Shown: positions 16,162-24,302 of the stretch, piece after piece
Layout of the letters: every line of letters starts with the position of its first letter
Numbering within the stretch: the stretch's first letter is position 1
From: Limnohabitans sp.
GTDB lineage: Bacteria > Pseudomonadota > Gammaproteobacteria > Burkholderiales > Burkholderiaceae_C
Assembly: GCA_009693505.1 (NCBI GenBank)
Contig: SHXD01000020.1
Span: 1-48,620 of the forward strand
DNA: 48,620 bases
Reading direction: 5' to 3'
Notes under the pieces: generated by a model
The model's input: the letters and a program-made list of their open reading frames with translations, nothing else
Told to the model about the DNA's origin: nothing
Database searches by the model: none
Translations under genes and position numbers: made by a program

Positions 16162-17841
16162 ATGTCAAAACCTGCATTAATTCTTGAAACTGTTCTGGCT
16201 CACGAGAAAAATCGCCCAGATTTTGTCTACATGACGCAGCCCATTGGCAATGGCCAGGTCATTGATTACACATGGCACGAAACCCTCAAGCAAGCGCGAT
16301 CTATGGCGGCTTACCTCAAAGCTCAAAACCTCGCGCCAGGTGCCCGAGTGGCCATTCTTTCCAAGAATTGCGCGCACTTCATCATGGCTGAACTGGCCAT
16401 TTGGATGTCAGGCTGCACCACGGTGGCCATTTTCCCAACCGAGTTGGGCGAGACAGTTCGATACGTTCTGGATCACAGCGAAGCCAGTTTGTTGTTTGTC
16501 GGTAAATTGGATACATGGCCAGAACAAGCGCCATTTGTGCCGGCCTCTTTGCCTTGCATTGCATTCCCCTTGGCGCCTGGCAATCAATTTGCAAAGTGGG
16601 ATGACATCATTGCAAAAACAGCGCCCTTGCAAGGTGACATAGCGCGGGCACCTGAAGATTTGGCCATGATCATGTACACCTCTGGCTCTACAGGCCAACC
16701 CAAAGGCGTCATGCACAATTTTGAGCGTATATCCGTAACTGCGGAATTAATCAGTCAATCTATTTTGGAAAGCGCCGGTGATTTGAAAGATTACCGCGTC
16801 TTGTCTTATCTACCTTTGGCGCACGTTTTTGAGCGTGCTTGGGTGGAGTCTGCCAGTTTGATGCATGGGCAGACGCAGGTATTTTTTGCAGAATCTTTGG
16901 ACACGTTCATCCAAGACTTAAACCGTGCAAAACCCACATTCTTCATTTCAGTGCCGCGCTTGTGGCTCAGGTTTCAGCAAGGTGTTTTCAGCAAGATGCC
17001 GCCAGCCAAGTTGAATTTATTGTTGAGCATTCCCATCCTGCGAGGCGTGGTTAAAAAGAAAATTCTAAAAGGTCTTGGCTTGGATCAAGTGGTCTCTGCG
17101 GGGAGTGGGTCTGCGCCCTTGCCGGCCGAACTCATCATCTGGTATCGCAAGCTAGGGTTGAACCTCTTAGAGGGCTACGCCATGACAGAAGATTTTGCTT
17201 GGTCGCACAGTTGTACCAACGACATCAATGAGCCAGGCAGTGTGGGCATTCCAGGTTCCGGCGTTCAAGCGCGGATCAGCCCTGAAGGCGAAATTTTGAT
17301 TAAATCACCTGGTCAAATGGTGGGCTATTACAAACGCCCCGATTTGGATGCTGAAGCTTTTACCGAAGATGGCTTTTTCAAGACAGGCGATCAAGGTCAA
17401 CAGCGCGCCGACGGCTTATTGAAAATTACCGGACGGTTGAAGGAGATTTTCAAAACCTCCAAAGGTAAGTATGTGGCGCCAGCGCCTATTGAAAACAAAC
17501 TCAATGTGCACCCTATGGTTGAGATGAGCATTGTCTCCGGTGTAGCCCAGTCGGCTGCCTATGCCATGGTGGTGCTGGCTGAGGATATTCGTCCGAAAGT
17601 AAAAGACGCTGAGGTAAGGGCTCAAGTTGAACAAGAACTCAGCGAGTTGCTGATCAAGGTGAATGCAGAATTGGCAGACTATGAAAAGCTTCGCATGCTG
17701 GTCATCGCCAGTGAGGCCTGGTCGATTGAAAACGGCTACCTCACGCCCACCATGAAAATCAAGCGCAGTCGCATTGAATCGTCTGTTGAAAGCCAAGTGC
17801 CTGCTTGGTATGAAAAGTCCGGCAGTGTGTTTTGGGCTTGA
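16162..17841 (+). CDS. Long-chain acyl-CoA synthetase-like AMP-dependent ligase
   Basis: A 559-residue adenylate-forming ligase. The start MSKPALIL at 16162 is chosen because the upstream extension is not family-like and GAAAG lies just ahead. The P-loop YTSGSTGQPKGV is at 172-183; EGYAMTEDFAW and the hinge motif KITGRLKEIFKTSKGKYVAP follow. The last motif, with a C-terminal EKLRMLVI, is typical of long-chain acyl-CoA synthetases. It would activate a fatty or aryl acid with ATP and CoA. The stop codon overlaps a possible ATG and the next gene begins within four bases, so the two are co-transcribed. Confidence 0.88.
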   Translation: MSKPALILETVLAHEKNRPDFVYMTQPIGNGQVIDYTWHETLKQARSMAAYLKAQNLAPGARVAILSKNCAHFIMAELAIWMSGCTTVAIFPTELGETVRYVLDHSEASLLFVGKLDTWPEQAPFVPASLPCIAFPLAPGNQFAKWDDIIAKTAPLQGDIARAPEDLAMIMYTSGSTGQPKGVMHNFERISVTAELISQSILESAGDLKDYRVLSYLPLAHVFERAWVESASLMHGQTQVFFAESLDTFIQDLNRAKPTFFISVPRLWLRFQQGVFSKMPPAKLNLLLSIPILRGVVKKKILKGLGLDQVVSAGSGSAPLPAELIIWYRKLGLNLLEGYAMTEDFAWSHSCTNDINEPGSVGIPGSGVQARISPEGEILIKSPGQMVGYYKRPDLDAEAFTEDGFFKTGDQGQQRADGLLKITGRLKEIFKTSKGKYVAPAPIENKLNVHPMVEMSIVSGVAQSAAYAMVVLAEDIRPKVKDAEVRAQVEQELSELLIKVNAELADYEKLRMLVIASEAWSIENGYLTPTMKIKRSRIESSVESQVPAWYEKSGSVFWA

Positions 17842-17844
17842 TGG

Positions 17845-18807
17845 ATGGATCACTCAATTACAAACACAAATACAAACAGAGTCTTGGCGCACACCGGCGC
17901 CAAGTACCCCATCTTGCAAGCCCCCATGGGCTGGATTGCGCGAACCCAACTGGCCTCGGCAGTGTCTAGAGCTGGCGGCCTTGGCGTCATTGAAACGTCT
18001 TCGGGTGAAACCGAAAATTGCCAAGCTGAAATTAAAAAAATGCGCGAATTGAATTTGCCATTTGGCGTCAATTTGCCTATTCGTTTTTTAAAAGACGATG
18101 CCATGCTGAAGTTTGTGTGTGCATCGGGTGTGAAATTTGTGACAACATCCGCTGGTAGTCCAGCTAAATTTGTTCAGCCTTTAAAGGATGCCGGCATCAC
18201 CGTGTATCACGCTGTACCCACTGTGAATGCCGCTATGAAGTGTGTTGACGCTGGGATTGATGGTCTGGTTGTAGAAGGATCTGAAGGGGGTGGTTTTAAA
18301 AACCCTGAAGACGTTTCAACGCTGGTTCTTTTGCAAGCGATTCGAGCCAAGGTCGATGTGCCCTTGATTGCAGCCGGTGGTATTTGCGATGGCAGAGGCA
18401 TGGCTGCAGCTTTTGCGCTGGGTGCTGAAGCCATTCAAATGGGAACTCGCTTTGTCAGTTGTGCAGAGAGCCCGGTTCACGACAACTTTAAAAATGCCAT
18501 TGTCAATTCCAAAGAGACTGGGACTTGGATGTTGAATACCAAATCAACACCTTGTATTCGCGCCCTCAAATCTGAACGCACCAGCGTCATTCATGAGCAA
18601 GGCATCATGTCATTTGACGACATGAAAGGTATCTTGAATGTTTACTTCAAAGGCGACATGGAAGCGGCGCCTGCATTGGCTGGGCAGTCAGCGGGTTTGA
18701 TAGACGCAGTGAAATCTGCCAAAGACATCATTGATGACACTGTGGCAGAGTTTTTTGAAATCAGTGGGCGCATGGGAGCCATGTCTCTGCGTCAAAGTTT
18801 TTATTGA
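17845..18807 (+). CDS. Nitronate monooxygenase family FMN enzyme
   Basis: A 320-residue TIM-barrel flavoprotein of the 2-nitropropane dioxygenase/nitronate monooxygenase family. The N-terminal PILQAPMGWIA, the phosphate-binding stretch GLVVEGSEGGGF and the GGICDGRGMAAAFALGAEAIQMGTRF block bind FMN and are diagnostic. Members oxidise nitronates, but many have unknown roles and some act as enoyl reductase-like enzymes. It immediately follows the acyl-CoA synthetase gene (3 bases), suggesting a shared acyl-CoA or detoxification role. It is convergent with the next gene. Confidence 0.88.
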   Translation: MDHSITNTNTNRVLAHTGAKYPILQAPMGWIARTQLASAVSRAGGLGVIETSSGETENCQAEIKKMRELNLPFGVNLPIRFLKDDAMLKFVCASGVKFVTTSAGSPAKFVQPLKDAGITVYHAVPTVNAAMKCVDAGIDGLVVEGSEGGGFKNPEDVSTLVLLQAIRAKVDVPLIAAGGICDGRGMAAAFALGAEAIQMGTRFVSCAESPVHDNFKNAIVNSKETGTWMLNTKSTPCIRALKSERTSVIHEQGIMSFDDMKGILNVYFKGDMEAAPALAGQSAGLIDAVKSAKDIIDDTVAEFFEISGRMGAMSLRQSFY

Positions 18808-18841
18808 CCACTGAGTGGGCCGCCCATGCTTGGCAAGTTTG

Positions 18842-19447
18842 CTAGCGTTCTAAAGGCAAACCTTTTAACCAGTTGTCGCCACGTCGGTAAAGATCTTGAA
18901 CACCTTCGCCCTTGAGCATGGGCATGTCCATTTTGACGGTGTACCCAATGCGCGTTTGGATGTAGGCCAAGTGCCGATAACCTTCTGGAAATTGCGACAA
19001 GGATTCGGCGTCTAATTTGAGCACGGCCGATGGATCGACTGGATCAATTCGATCTTTTTCATAAATGGGTTGGCGGTGAACCAAGCCCCATTGACCATTG
19101 CGCTCTTCAAAAAAGTCGTAAAAACGACCCGTGCAAACAACATCGCACAATACACCTTCAACCAAGCCGCGCTGAGAGATGGTCATTTTTGTTTGTGAAA
19201 TGGCGCGTGTGGCTTGGACCTCAATGGAAGAACCACCTAAAAAGTGCAGAATGCTAACGCCCTTGTTCCAGCCCTCAATGGTGACCTTGATGAACTCTTC
19301 ATAGGGGCCTTGAAACCAAGTGGCCATCATGACACCATCGACATGCCAGACGGTGCGAAATTTATCCCAAAGTCCGGCATCGCGCCAAACGGCCCAGTTT
19401 TCGACCAACTGCCGAATGCGCAATTGCTGTGTCATTTCATGTGTCAT
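18842..19447 (-). CDS. NTF2-like (SnoaL-type) protein, copy 1
   Basis: A 201-residue protein with the NTF2-like cone fold (LRIRQLVENWAVWRDAGLWDKFRTVWHVDG at the start, typical SnoaL_4 form). The family includes small enzymes (isomerases, dehydratases, cyclases) and the beta subunits of ring-hydroxylating dioxygenases. The conserved late block SQFPEGYRHLAYIQ is shared with the second NTF2-like gene at 23684-24280, so the two are paralogues. Both follow a Bug gene on the same transcript. It is the last gene of the nine-gene minus-strand run. Catalytic role unknown. Confidence 0.8.
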   Translation of the reverse strand: MTHEMTQQLRIRQLVENWAVWRDAGLWDKFRTVWHVDGVMMATWFQGPYEEFIKVTIEGWNKGVSILHFLGGSSIEVQATRAISQTKMTISQRGLVEGVLCDVVCTGRFYDFFEERNGQWGLVHRQPIYEKDRIDPVDPSAVLKLDAESLSQFPEGYRHLAYIQTRIGYTVKMDMPMLKGEGVQDLYRRGDNWLKGLPLER

Positions 19448-19464
19448 ATTCTGGCGTCTCGCGT

Positions 19465-20433
19465 TTATTCAAGTTCAATTTTTTTATCTTGGATGACTTT
19501 TTTCAAACTGCGGATGTCTTTCTCGACTCGCGTTTTGAATTCATTTGATGAACTGGCGTTGGGTGAGCCACCCAATGAAATGAGTCTTTGCTTCACATCC
19601 TCTTGATTGAGGACTGCGCGAATTTCTTTGTTCATGCGTTCGACCAATTCGGGCGGTGTACTGGCAGGCGCTGCAATACCCAGCCAAGATTCAAACACCA
19701 CGCCTGGGTATTGATCGGCAATGGCGGGAATACCTTGCACTGGACTTCCGCCAGGCGCAGATGTGACAGCGATGGCCCTCACACGCTGATCTTTCAAAAG
19801 TGAAGCTGTTAAGGTCATGGTATCGACCATCACATCCAAGCGACCAGCCAGCAACTCAGTCAGGGGTCCGGTGCCACCTTTAAAAGGAATGTGAGTGACT
19901 TGCACATTGGCATCGCCAAAAGCCCATTCTGCGGCCAGGTGCATGGCGGTGCCAATGCCGACAGAAGAGTAGGTGTACTTGTTGGGTTCTGCTTTGGCCT
20001 TTTGGATCAAGTCAGCATAAGACTTGATGGGTGAGTTGGGCGCTACGGTGAAAGCCAGTGGGTAAGTTGTAATGGTGCTAACCCATGCCAGATCTTTGAT
20101 GGGATCGAAGGGCAATGACTTTTTCATGGCAGCACCACTTGCGTGGCCGCTGGGCACTAAGAGCAGGGTATAGCCATCGCCAGGTGCGCGAACCAACATT
20201 TCTGTTGCGATGTTGCCGCCTGCGCCTGGTTTGTTGTCGACCACCACATTTTGCCCAATGCGATCGCCCAATGATTTGGCAACGAGTCGGGCCACGATGT
20301 CTGATCCGCCGCCTGCTGGAAATCCCAGCAAAAGGCGAATGGGTTTTTGGGGCCAGTTGTCTTGTGCGCTAACCCTTGGCACAAGGCCTAGGGCCAGGCT
20401 GAGCGCAAGCAAGAGTTTCAAAATGCTCATCAT
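19465..20433 (-). CDS. Bug-type periplasmic solute-binding protein
   Basis: A 322-residue TctC/Bug protein. It has a Sec signal (MSILKLLLALSLALGLVPRVSAQ) and the core blocks PIRLLLGFPAGGGSDIVAR, VVVDNKPGAGGN and VFESWLGIAAPASTPPELVERM. The family binds small carboxylates in the periplasm. The ATG pair at its start overlaps the stop of the FAH gene (20430-20433), so translation is coupled to that hydrolase, linking ligand capture to a ring-fission-product enzyme. No membrane components of a tripartite transporter are encoded in the window. Ligand unknown, probably an aromatic or dicarboxylic acid by context. Confidence 0.92.
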   Translation of the reverse strand: MMSILKLLLALSLALGLVPRVSAQDNWPQKPIRLLLGFPAGGGSDIVARLVAKSLGDRIGQNVVVDNKPGAGGNIATEMLVRAPGDGYTLLLVPSGHASGAAMKKSLPFDPIKDLAWVSTITTYPLAFTVAPNSPIKSYADLIQKAKAEPNKYTYSSVGIGTAMHLAAEWAFGDANVQVTHIPFKGGTGPLTELLAGRLDVMVDTMTLTASLLKDQRVRAIAVTSAPGGSPVQGIPAIADQYPGVVFESWLGIAAPASTPPELVERMNKEIRAVLNQEDVKQRLISLGGSPNASSSNEFKTRVEKDIRSLKKVIQDKKIELE

Positions 20434-21284
20434 GCGACGTCGTCCTTGATGGTGTTGCGCAAAATGCCAACGGCATCGACTTCAATTTCAATCACATCAC
20501 CGGGTTTCATGAAAACCTGAGGCGTGCGTTTGTTGCCTACGCCGCCGGGTGTGCCGCTCACAATGACATCACCGGGTTCAAGCGGAATGAAGGTAGAGAT
20601 GTAGGCAATTTGACGTGGGATGCTGTGAATCATCATGTCTGTTGTGGCGCGTTGCAACTCAACACCATTTAAGCGCGTGCTGAGGGTCAAGGTTTGACCG
20701 GGTTTGATTTCATCGGCAGTGACCATCCAAGGGCCAAAGCCGCCAGTGCGCCAGAAATTTTTACCAGCGGTCCATTGCGTGGTGAAATTTTGCCAATCGC
20801 GCACGGAGCCATCGTTGTAGCAAGAATAGCCTGCAATGTGCTTCCAAGCATCAGCTTCCGAAATACGGCGACCACCTTCACCAATGATGATGGCAATTTC
20901 ACCTTCATAGTCAAGACGATGCGACTCTGGTGGGCGCATGATGTCTTGGCCATGACCCACTTGCGAAGAATTAACGCGAGAAAAAATAGCTGGTTTTTCT
21001 GTCAGATCGCGGCCTGTTTCTTTGACGTGATCGTGGTAGTTCAAACCTACGCACATGATTTTTTCTGGATTGGGAATGACAGGTAAAAGCGACAAGTCAT
21101 CGAAAATCAAATTGGGTGTATGTTTTCTCAACGCTTCAGCTACTTGAGCTAACATTTTTTTGGCAATCAGTGTTTTCAGATCGGGCGCTTCTGCACCAAA
21201 AATAGGTGTGAGGTTTAAAACTTTGTTGCCGTGAACTGCGCCATAGCATGCGGTGTTGTTAAGCAAAAAGCTAATGAGTCTCAT
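20430..21284 (-). CDS. FAH family hydrolase/decarboxylase
   Basis: A 284-residue standard-length FAH-fold enzyme. After an N-terminal domain, PEKIMCVGLNYHDHVKE opens the catalytic core; metal ligands are Glu127 and Glu129 in DYEGEIAIIIGE and Asp158 in YNDGSVRDWQ. The ending LEPGDVIVSGTPGGVGNKRTP is diagnostic. Members act on ring-cleavage products (fumarylpyruvate, 2-oxo-hept-3-ene-dioate, acylpyruvates). Two VOC proteins with extradiol-type metal ligands are in the same gene run, so a meta-cleavage route is likely (inference). It lies 15 bases after the single-VOC gene. Confidence 0.9.
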   Translation of the reverse strand: MRLISFLLNNTACYGAVHGNKVLNLTPIFGAEAPDLKTLIAKKMLAQVAEALRKHTPNLIFDDLSLLPVIPNPEKIMCVGLNYHDHVKETGRDLTEKPAIFSRVNSSQVGHGQDIMRPPESHRLDYEGEIAIIIGEGGRRISEADAWKHIAGYSCYNDGSVRDWQNFTTQWTAGKNFWRTGGFGPWMVTADEIKPGQTLTLSTRLNGVELQRATTDMMIHSIPRQIAYISTFIPLEPGDVIVSGTPGGVGNKRTPQVFMKPGDVIEIEVDAVGILRNTIKDDVA

Positions 21285-21299
21285 GGTAATTCTTTCAAG

Positions 21300-21875
21300 T
21301 TAAATAGGGGGGTAGCCCATGCGGTTTGCCATCTCGGCTTGCCATTTTGAGCGCAATTGAAATTTGGGACGTGAGCTGGCAATTTTTTCTGCTTGCGCAA
21401 GAATTGTTGCATCGTCATCGTTCAGATCGATGACTTCTCGAAGCGGTTGCTCGCAATGCCACGGCGTATCGACAAAGGCTTCAATTCGATTGCCCTCTGG
21501 GTCGCGGAAATAAATCGAAATGGCGTTGCCATGCGTGACGCAAAGCATTTCGGTGGTGCCGGGGTCTTGTTCGGCCAGTGCTTTGACTGCCCTCAACACA
21601 TCCAACGCCTGCACACGAAACGAAATTTGGTTGATGGCATTGAAGCTCAGGCCTTCTGGCTTGCCGCCTGCCAAAACAATTTGATGGTGCTCACCGGGAT
21701 CGCGGCTGAGAAAAATCAAAGGGACTGTTCCCAACAAGCCGCGGTCTGTGATGGTGAAGCCTAAGACTGTTTGGTAATAAAGGGCCATGCTCTCTGCATC
21801 GCGTACAAAAAAGCCCATGTGACTGAAGGTCAGGGCCGACTGCGCTTGAAGCAGAGGATGCTTGGCTTGGGTCAC
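21300..21875 (-). CDS. Single-domain VOC family protein (glyoxalase/extradiol dioxygenase type)
   Basis: A 191-residue protein with one vicinal-oxygen-chelate domain. Possible metal ligands are His19 in FSHMGFF, His63/His64 in GEHHQIVL and Glu132 in DPEGNRIEAF, the order found in extradiol dioxygenases. The last 50 residues (after VDTPWHCEQP) form a tail ending in RMGYPPI. It could be a ring-cleavage dioxygenase or an isomerase or epimerase; the neighbouring FAH hydrolase favours ring cleavage. Its start lies at the stop of the nitroreductase gene with no gap. Confidence 0.82.
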   Translation of the reverse strand: MTQAKHPLLQAQSALTFSHMGFFVRDAESMALYYQTVLGFTITDRGLLGTVPLIFLSRDPGEHHQIVLAGGKPEGLSFNAINQISFRVQALDVLRAVKALAEQDPGTTEMLCVTHGNAISIYFRDPEGNRIEAFVDTPWHCEQPLREVIDLNDDDATILAQAEKIASSRPKFQLRSKWQAEMANRMGYPPI

Positions 21876-22478
21876 TTAAAAAGAACCCCGCTTGGCCAAT
21901 GCACTCAGAGGCTTGCGTGCATTGGGCGCTTCTCTTTCGCGCAATGCATCGGGCAGTGTGGCGGCATCGCCGCGTTTGCCCACTGTGGCCAACATTTGCA
22001 AGGTGTGATCAGCGGGTAGGCCTAAGACTTGAGCACCAGCCACTTTGTCAAAGCCGCCCATGCCGTGCAATGAAAAGCCATTCAGGTGCGCTTGCATGGC
22101 CATGTAAGCCCAAGCGGCACCAGTGTCGAAAGCATGCATGCCATTGGGAATCAAGTCGGGCGTTCCCGCTTTTGCTGCCAATTGGTACGAAGCGATCGCC
22201 ACCAAGGCGCCAGCCTTGCCGACCCACGCTTGGTTGTTGGGGTTCAATGTGGCAAACAGTGCATCCCATTGCGGGTCGTTGCGCAGCACCACTGCAAAAC
22301 GCCAAGGTTGGGCGTTGTTGGAGGAGGGTGCCCACCGCGCGGCCTCCAGCATGCTCATGACATCGGCTTCAGAAACGACTTCGCCCGTATAAGCACGGGG
22401 GGACCAACGCTCTGTAAATTGTGCGTCGATAGGGAAGTCTGCCTTGCGAGTGTTGGTCACGGGAGAGGGATGGTTCAT
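21876..22478 (-). CDS. Nitroreductase family FMN oxidoreductase
   Basis: A 200-residue nitroreductase-fold protein. The opening RWSPRAYTGEVVSEADVMSMLEAARWAPSSNNAQPWRF is the family's FMN-binding and dimer signature. The C-terminal part (LGLPADHTLQMLATVGKRG) is also typical. Such enzymes reduce nitroaromatics, quinones or enones with NAD(P)H. In this gene run it may reduce an unsaturated or quinone intermediate, or act on a nitroaromatic substrate; the sequence does not decide. It directly abuts the VOC gene, and 69 bases separate it from the amidohydrolase gene upstream. Confidence 0.88.
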   Translation of the reverse strand: MNHPSPVTNTRKADFPIDAQFTERWSPRAYTGEVVSEADVMSMLEAARWAPSSNNAQPWRFAVVLRNDPQWDALFATLNPNNQAWVGKAGALVAIASYQLAAKAGTPDLIPNGMHAFDTGAAWAYMAMQAHLNGFSLHGMGGFDKVAGAQVLGLPADHTLQMLATVGKRGDAATLPDALREREAPNARKPLSALAKRGSF

Positions 22479-22547
22479 GAAACAATTTCCTGATGAAGAT
22501 AAAAACGATATTGTGCTTGCTTTGATGTGAGCTGAAGTGGGGGTGTC

Positions 22548-23687
22548 TTAAGCTTTGGGGGCCAGTTGGGGCATGAGACGCAAGGCATTGCCTCTGTCGA
22601 TGGCCATGCGTTCTGCTTGAGTGAACTTTCTTTCAGCCAATCCTTCACGGGTCTCGGCACCTGGGCGGTAAGGATAATCAGAGCCGTACATGATTTGGGA
22701 GCTTGGGATCAATTGACGCAAGGCCTGCATGGCGCCCTCGTGATGGCCCTGTGCGGTGTCGTAATAAAACTTCTGGACTTCCTTCAAGACACCATTGGGC
22801 AGGACTTCCTTGGCTTTCTCTTTCATGTCCACTACTTGACGGGTGAACCGGGTCCATAGGAAAGGCATGGTGCCGCCGCTGTGCGACCAAATCCAGCGAA
22901 TGTCTGGGAATTTGTTGGCTGCGCCAGAGAACAACATGCTGGCAATGGTTCTGGTGGTGTCGGTTGCATACTCAAGCGACGAGTTAGGCAGGCCAGGGAT
23001 GAGGTTGCGACAGCAATCGGGTTGAAGAGGGTGAACATAGATAACAGCCTTGCGCCGGTTGAGTTCTTCCCAGATGGGCCAAAAATGTTTGTCGCCCAAA
23101 TAAAGATCGCCATAACTGGTCATCAAACCAATGCCATCGGCTTTGAGCGTGTCATAGGCATAGGTAATTTCCCGCAAGCTACCTTCTACATCCATGAGCG
23201 GCAGTGTTGCAAAGGAGCCAAATCGGCCTGGAAAATCACGCGACATTTGGGCCGCGTATTCATTGGCTTCTCGGGCCATGCGCCTGTCAGCAGTGACGTT
23301 TTTGAAGAATGCGCCTGGCTGAATCAATGCGACCACCGAGGTGGCAATGTCATTTTTATCCATGTCATCAATTGACATCTGCGGTGTCCAGCGAGGTGAA
23401 CCTATGCCCATGCGCTTCATGTCTGCGGCGTAAGACGGTGGCACCATGTGATGGTGAATGTCGATACGGGGCGACTTTGCGGGTGTGGCAGCACCGAAGA
23501 CAGTGTCAATGGATTGGCAGCCTGCCATCGTGGCGCCAAGGCCAGCTGCTGTGCCTGAGGCCAACAAAGACGAAAGAAAACCGCGTCGCGTCGAACCCAA
23601 AGTTTGCCCAGTCTGCACAGTACCATCGGTACTGCACAAGCATGAAAGCGTGGCTTTTGAATCAAGGGAATTCAGGGGTGTGTTCAT
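22548..23687 (-). CDS. Exported amidohydrolase (ACMSD-like), Tat lipoprotein
   Basis: A 379-residue TIM-barrel metal hydrolase/decarboxylase. The leader has twin arginines at 34-35 (STRRGFLSSLLASGT) and a lipobox ending at Cys57 (GATMAGC), predicting a Tat-exported lipoprotein. The catalytic part starts with DIHHHMVPP and contains YVHPLQP, WSHSGGTMPF and YGSDYPYRPG, the metal-binding pattern of the ACMSD/gamma-resorcylate/5-carboxyvanillate decarboxylase group. The start at 23687 has AAGGAG seven bases ahead and overlaps the NTF2-like gene's stop by four bases. Most relatives are cytoplasmic, so export is unusual. Reaction unknown; decarboxylation or hydrolysis of an aromatic acid is plausible. 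Confidence 0.85.
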   Translation of the reverse strand: MNTPLNSLDSKATLSCLCSTDGTVQTGQTLGSTRRGFLSSLLASGTAAGLGATMAGCQSIDTVFGAATPAKSPRIDIHHHMVPPSYAADMKRMGIGSPRWTPQMSIDDMDKNDIATSVVALIQPGAFFKNVTADRRMAREANEYAAQMSRDFPGRFGSFATLPLMDVEGSLREITYAYDTLKADGIGLMTSYGDLYLGDKHFWPIWEELNRRKAVIYVHPLQPDCCRNLIPGLPNSSLEYATDTTRTIASMLFSGAANKFPDIRWIWSHSGGTMPFLWTRFTRQVVDMKEKAKEVLPNGVLKEVQKFYYDTAQGHHEGAMQALRQLIPSSQIMYGSDYPYRPGAETREGLAERKFTQAERMAIDRGNALRLMPQLAPKA

Positions 23688-24280
23688 AGGTTGCTCCTTA
23701 ACCATTGTTGTGCTTCAAGTTTCAGTTTGACGCTTGCTTCGGATCTGGCGGTTGGCAGTTCAGGATTGACGTTGCCACCATTGAAAGATTGGAGATAGGC
23801 CAAGTGGCGATAGCCTTCAGGAAAACGCAATAGTCGCTCGCTTGAAAGTTGAATGGTATCGCCAGCATGAACAGGTGTGAAGGTATCTTTGTCGTAGATG
23901 ACATTGCGTTTGGCAATTCGCCATTGGCCATTGCGCTTTTCAACACGATCGTAAAACACGCCTAGGCAATTGACGTCGACAGACACGTCTTCTAATTTGC
24001 CGCGTACCAAAATGGTCATGCGAGTTTGCGCGATGGCTTTGGTGCCAAGCACCTCAACCACCGTGCCGCCTTGAAAGTGTTGAGAACTTGAACCTTTTCG
24101 CCATGCGTCTTGGATGGCAGAAATAAATGCTTCAAACGTGCCATGAAACCACGTGGCCGTCATGGTGCCATCAGCATGAACAGTTTGTCGCAGTTTGTCC
24201 CAGTCTCCTGTGTCGCGGTAAAGCGCCCAGCTCTGGACCAGTTCTGCAATTTCGAGTCGCTCTAATAGGGCTTGTGACAT
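23684..24280 (-). CDS. NTF2-like (SnoaL-type) protein, copy 2
   Basis: A 198-residue NTF2-like protein, paralogous to the one at 18842-19447 (shared ELVQSWALYRDTGDWDKLRQTVHADGTM-type N-terminus and FPEGYRHLAYLQ block). The ATG at 24280 is chosen; a longer TTG start would overlap the Bug gene. Its stop overlaps the amidohydrolase start (ATGA), implying coupled translation, possibly as partners. No signal peptide is present, although the coupled amidohydrolase appears exported. Function unknown; small NTF2-like enzymes often act as dehydratases or isomerases. Confidence 0.8.
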   Translation of the reverse strand: MSQALLERLEIAELVQSWALYRDTGDWDKLRQTVHADGTMTATWFHGTFEAFISAIQDAWRKGSSSQHFQGGTVVEVLGTKAIAQTRMTILVRGKLEDVSVDVNCLGVFYDRVEKRNGQWRIAKRNVIYDKDTFTPVHAGDTIQLSSERLLRFPEGYRHLAYLQSFNGGNVNPELPTARSEASVKLKLEAQQWLRSNL

Positions 24281-24302
24281 GGAGCCGGTCTGTTGGAATG
24301 AA

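Noticed and set aside
18808..18841. Small inverted repeats (CCAC-TGA-GTGG, GGGCCGCCC) between convergent genes as a bidirectional terminator
   Set aside because: Stems are only 4 bases and no T-run follows; too weak to call.
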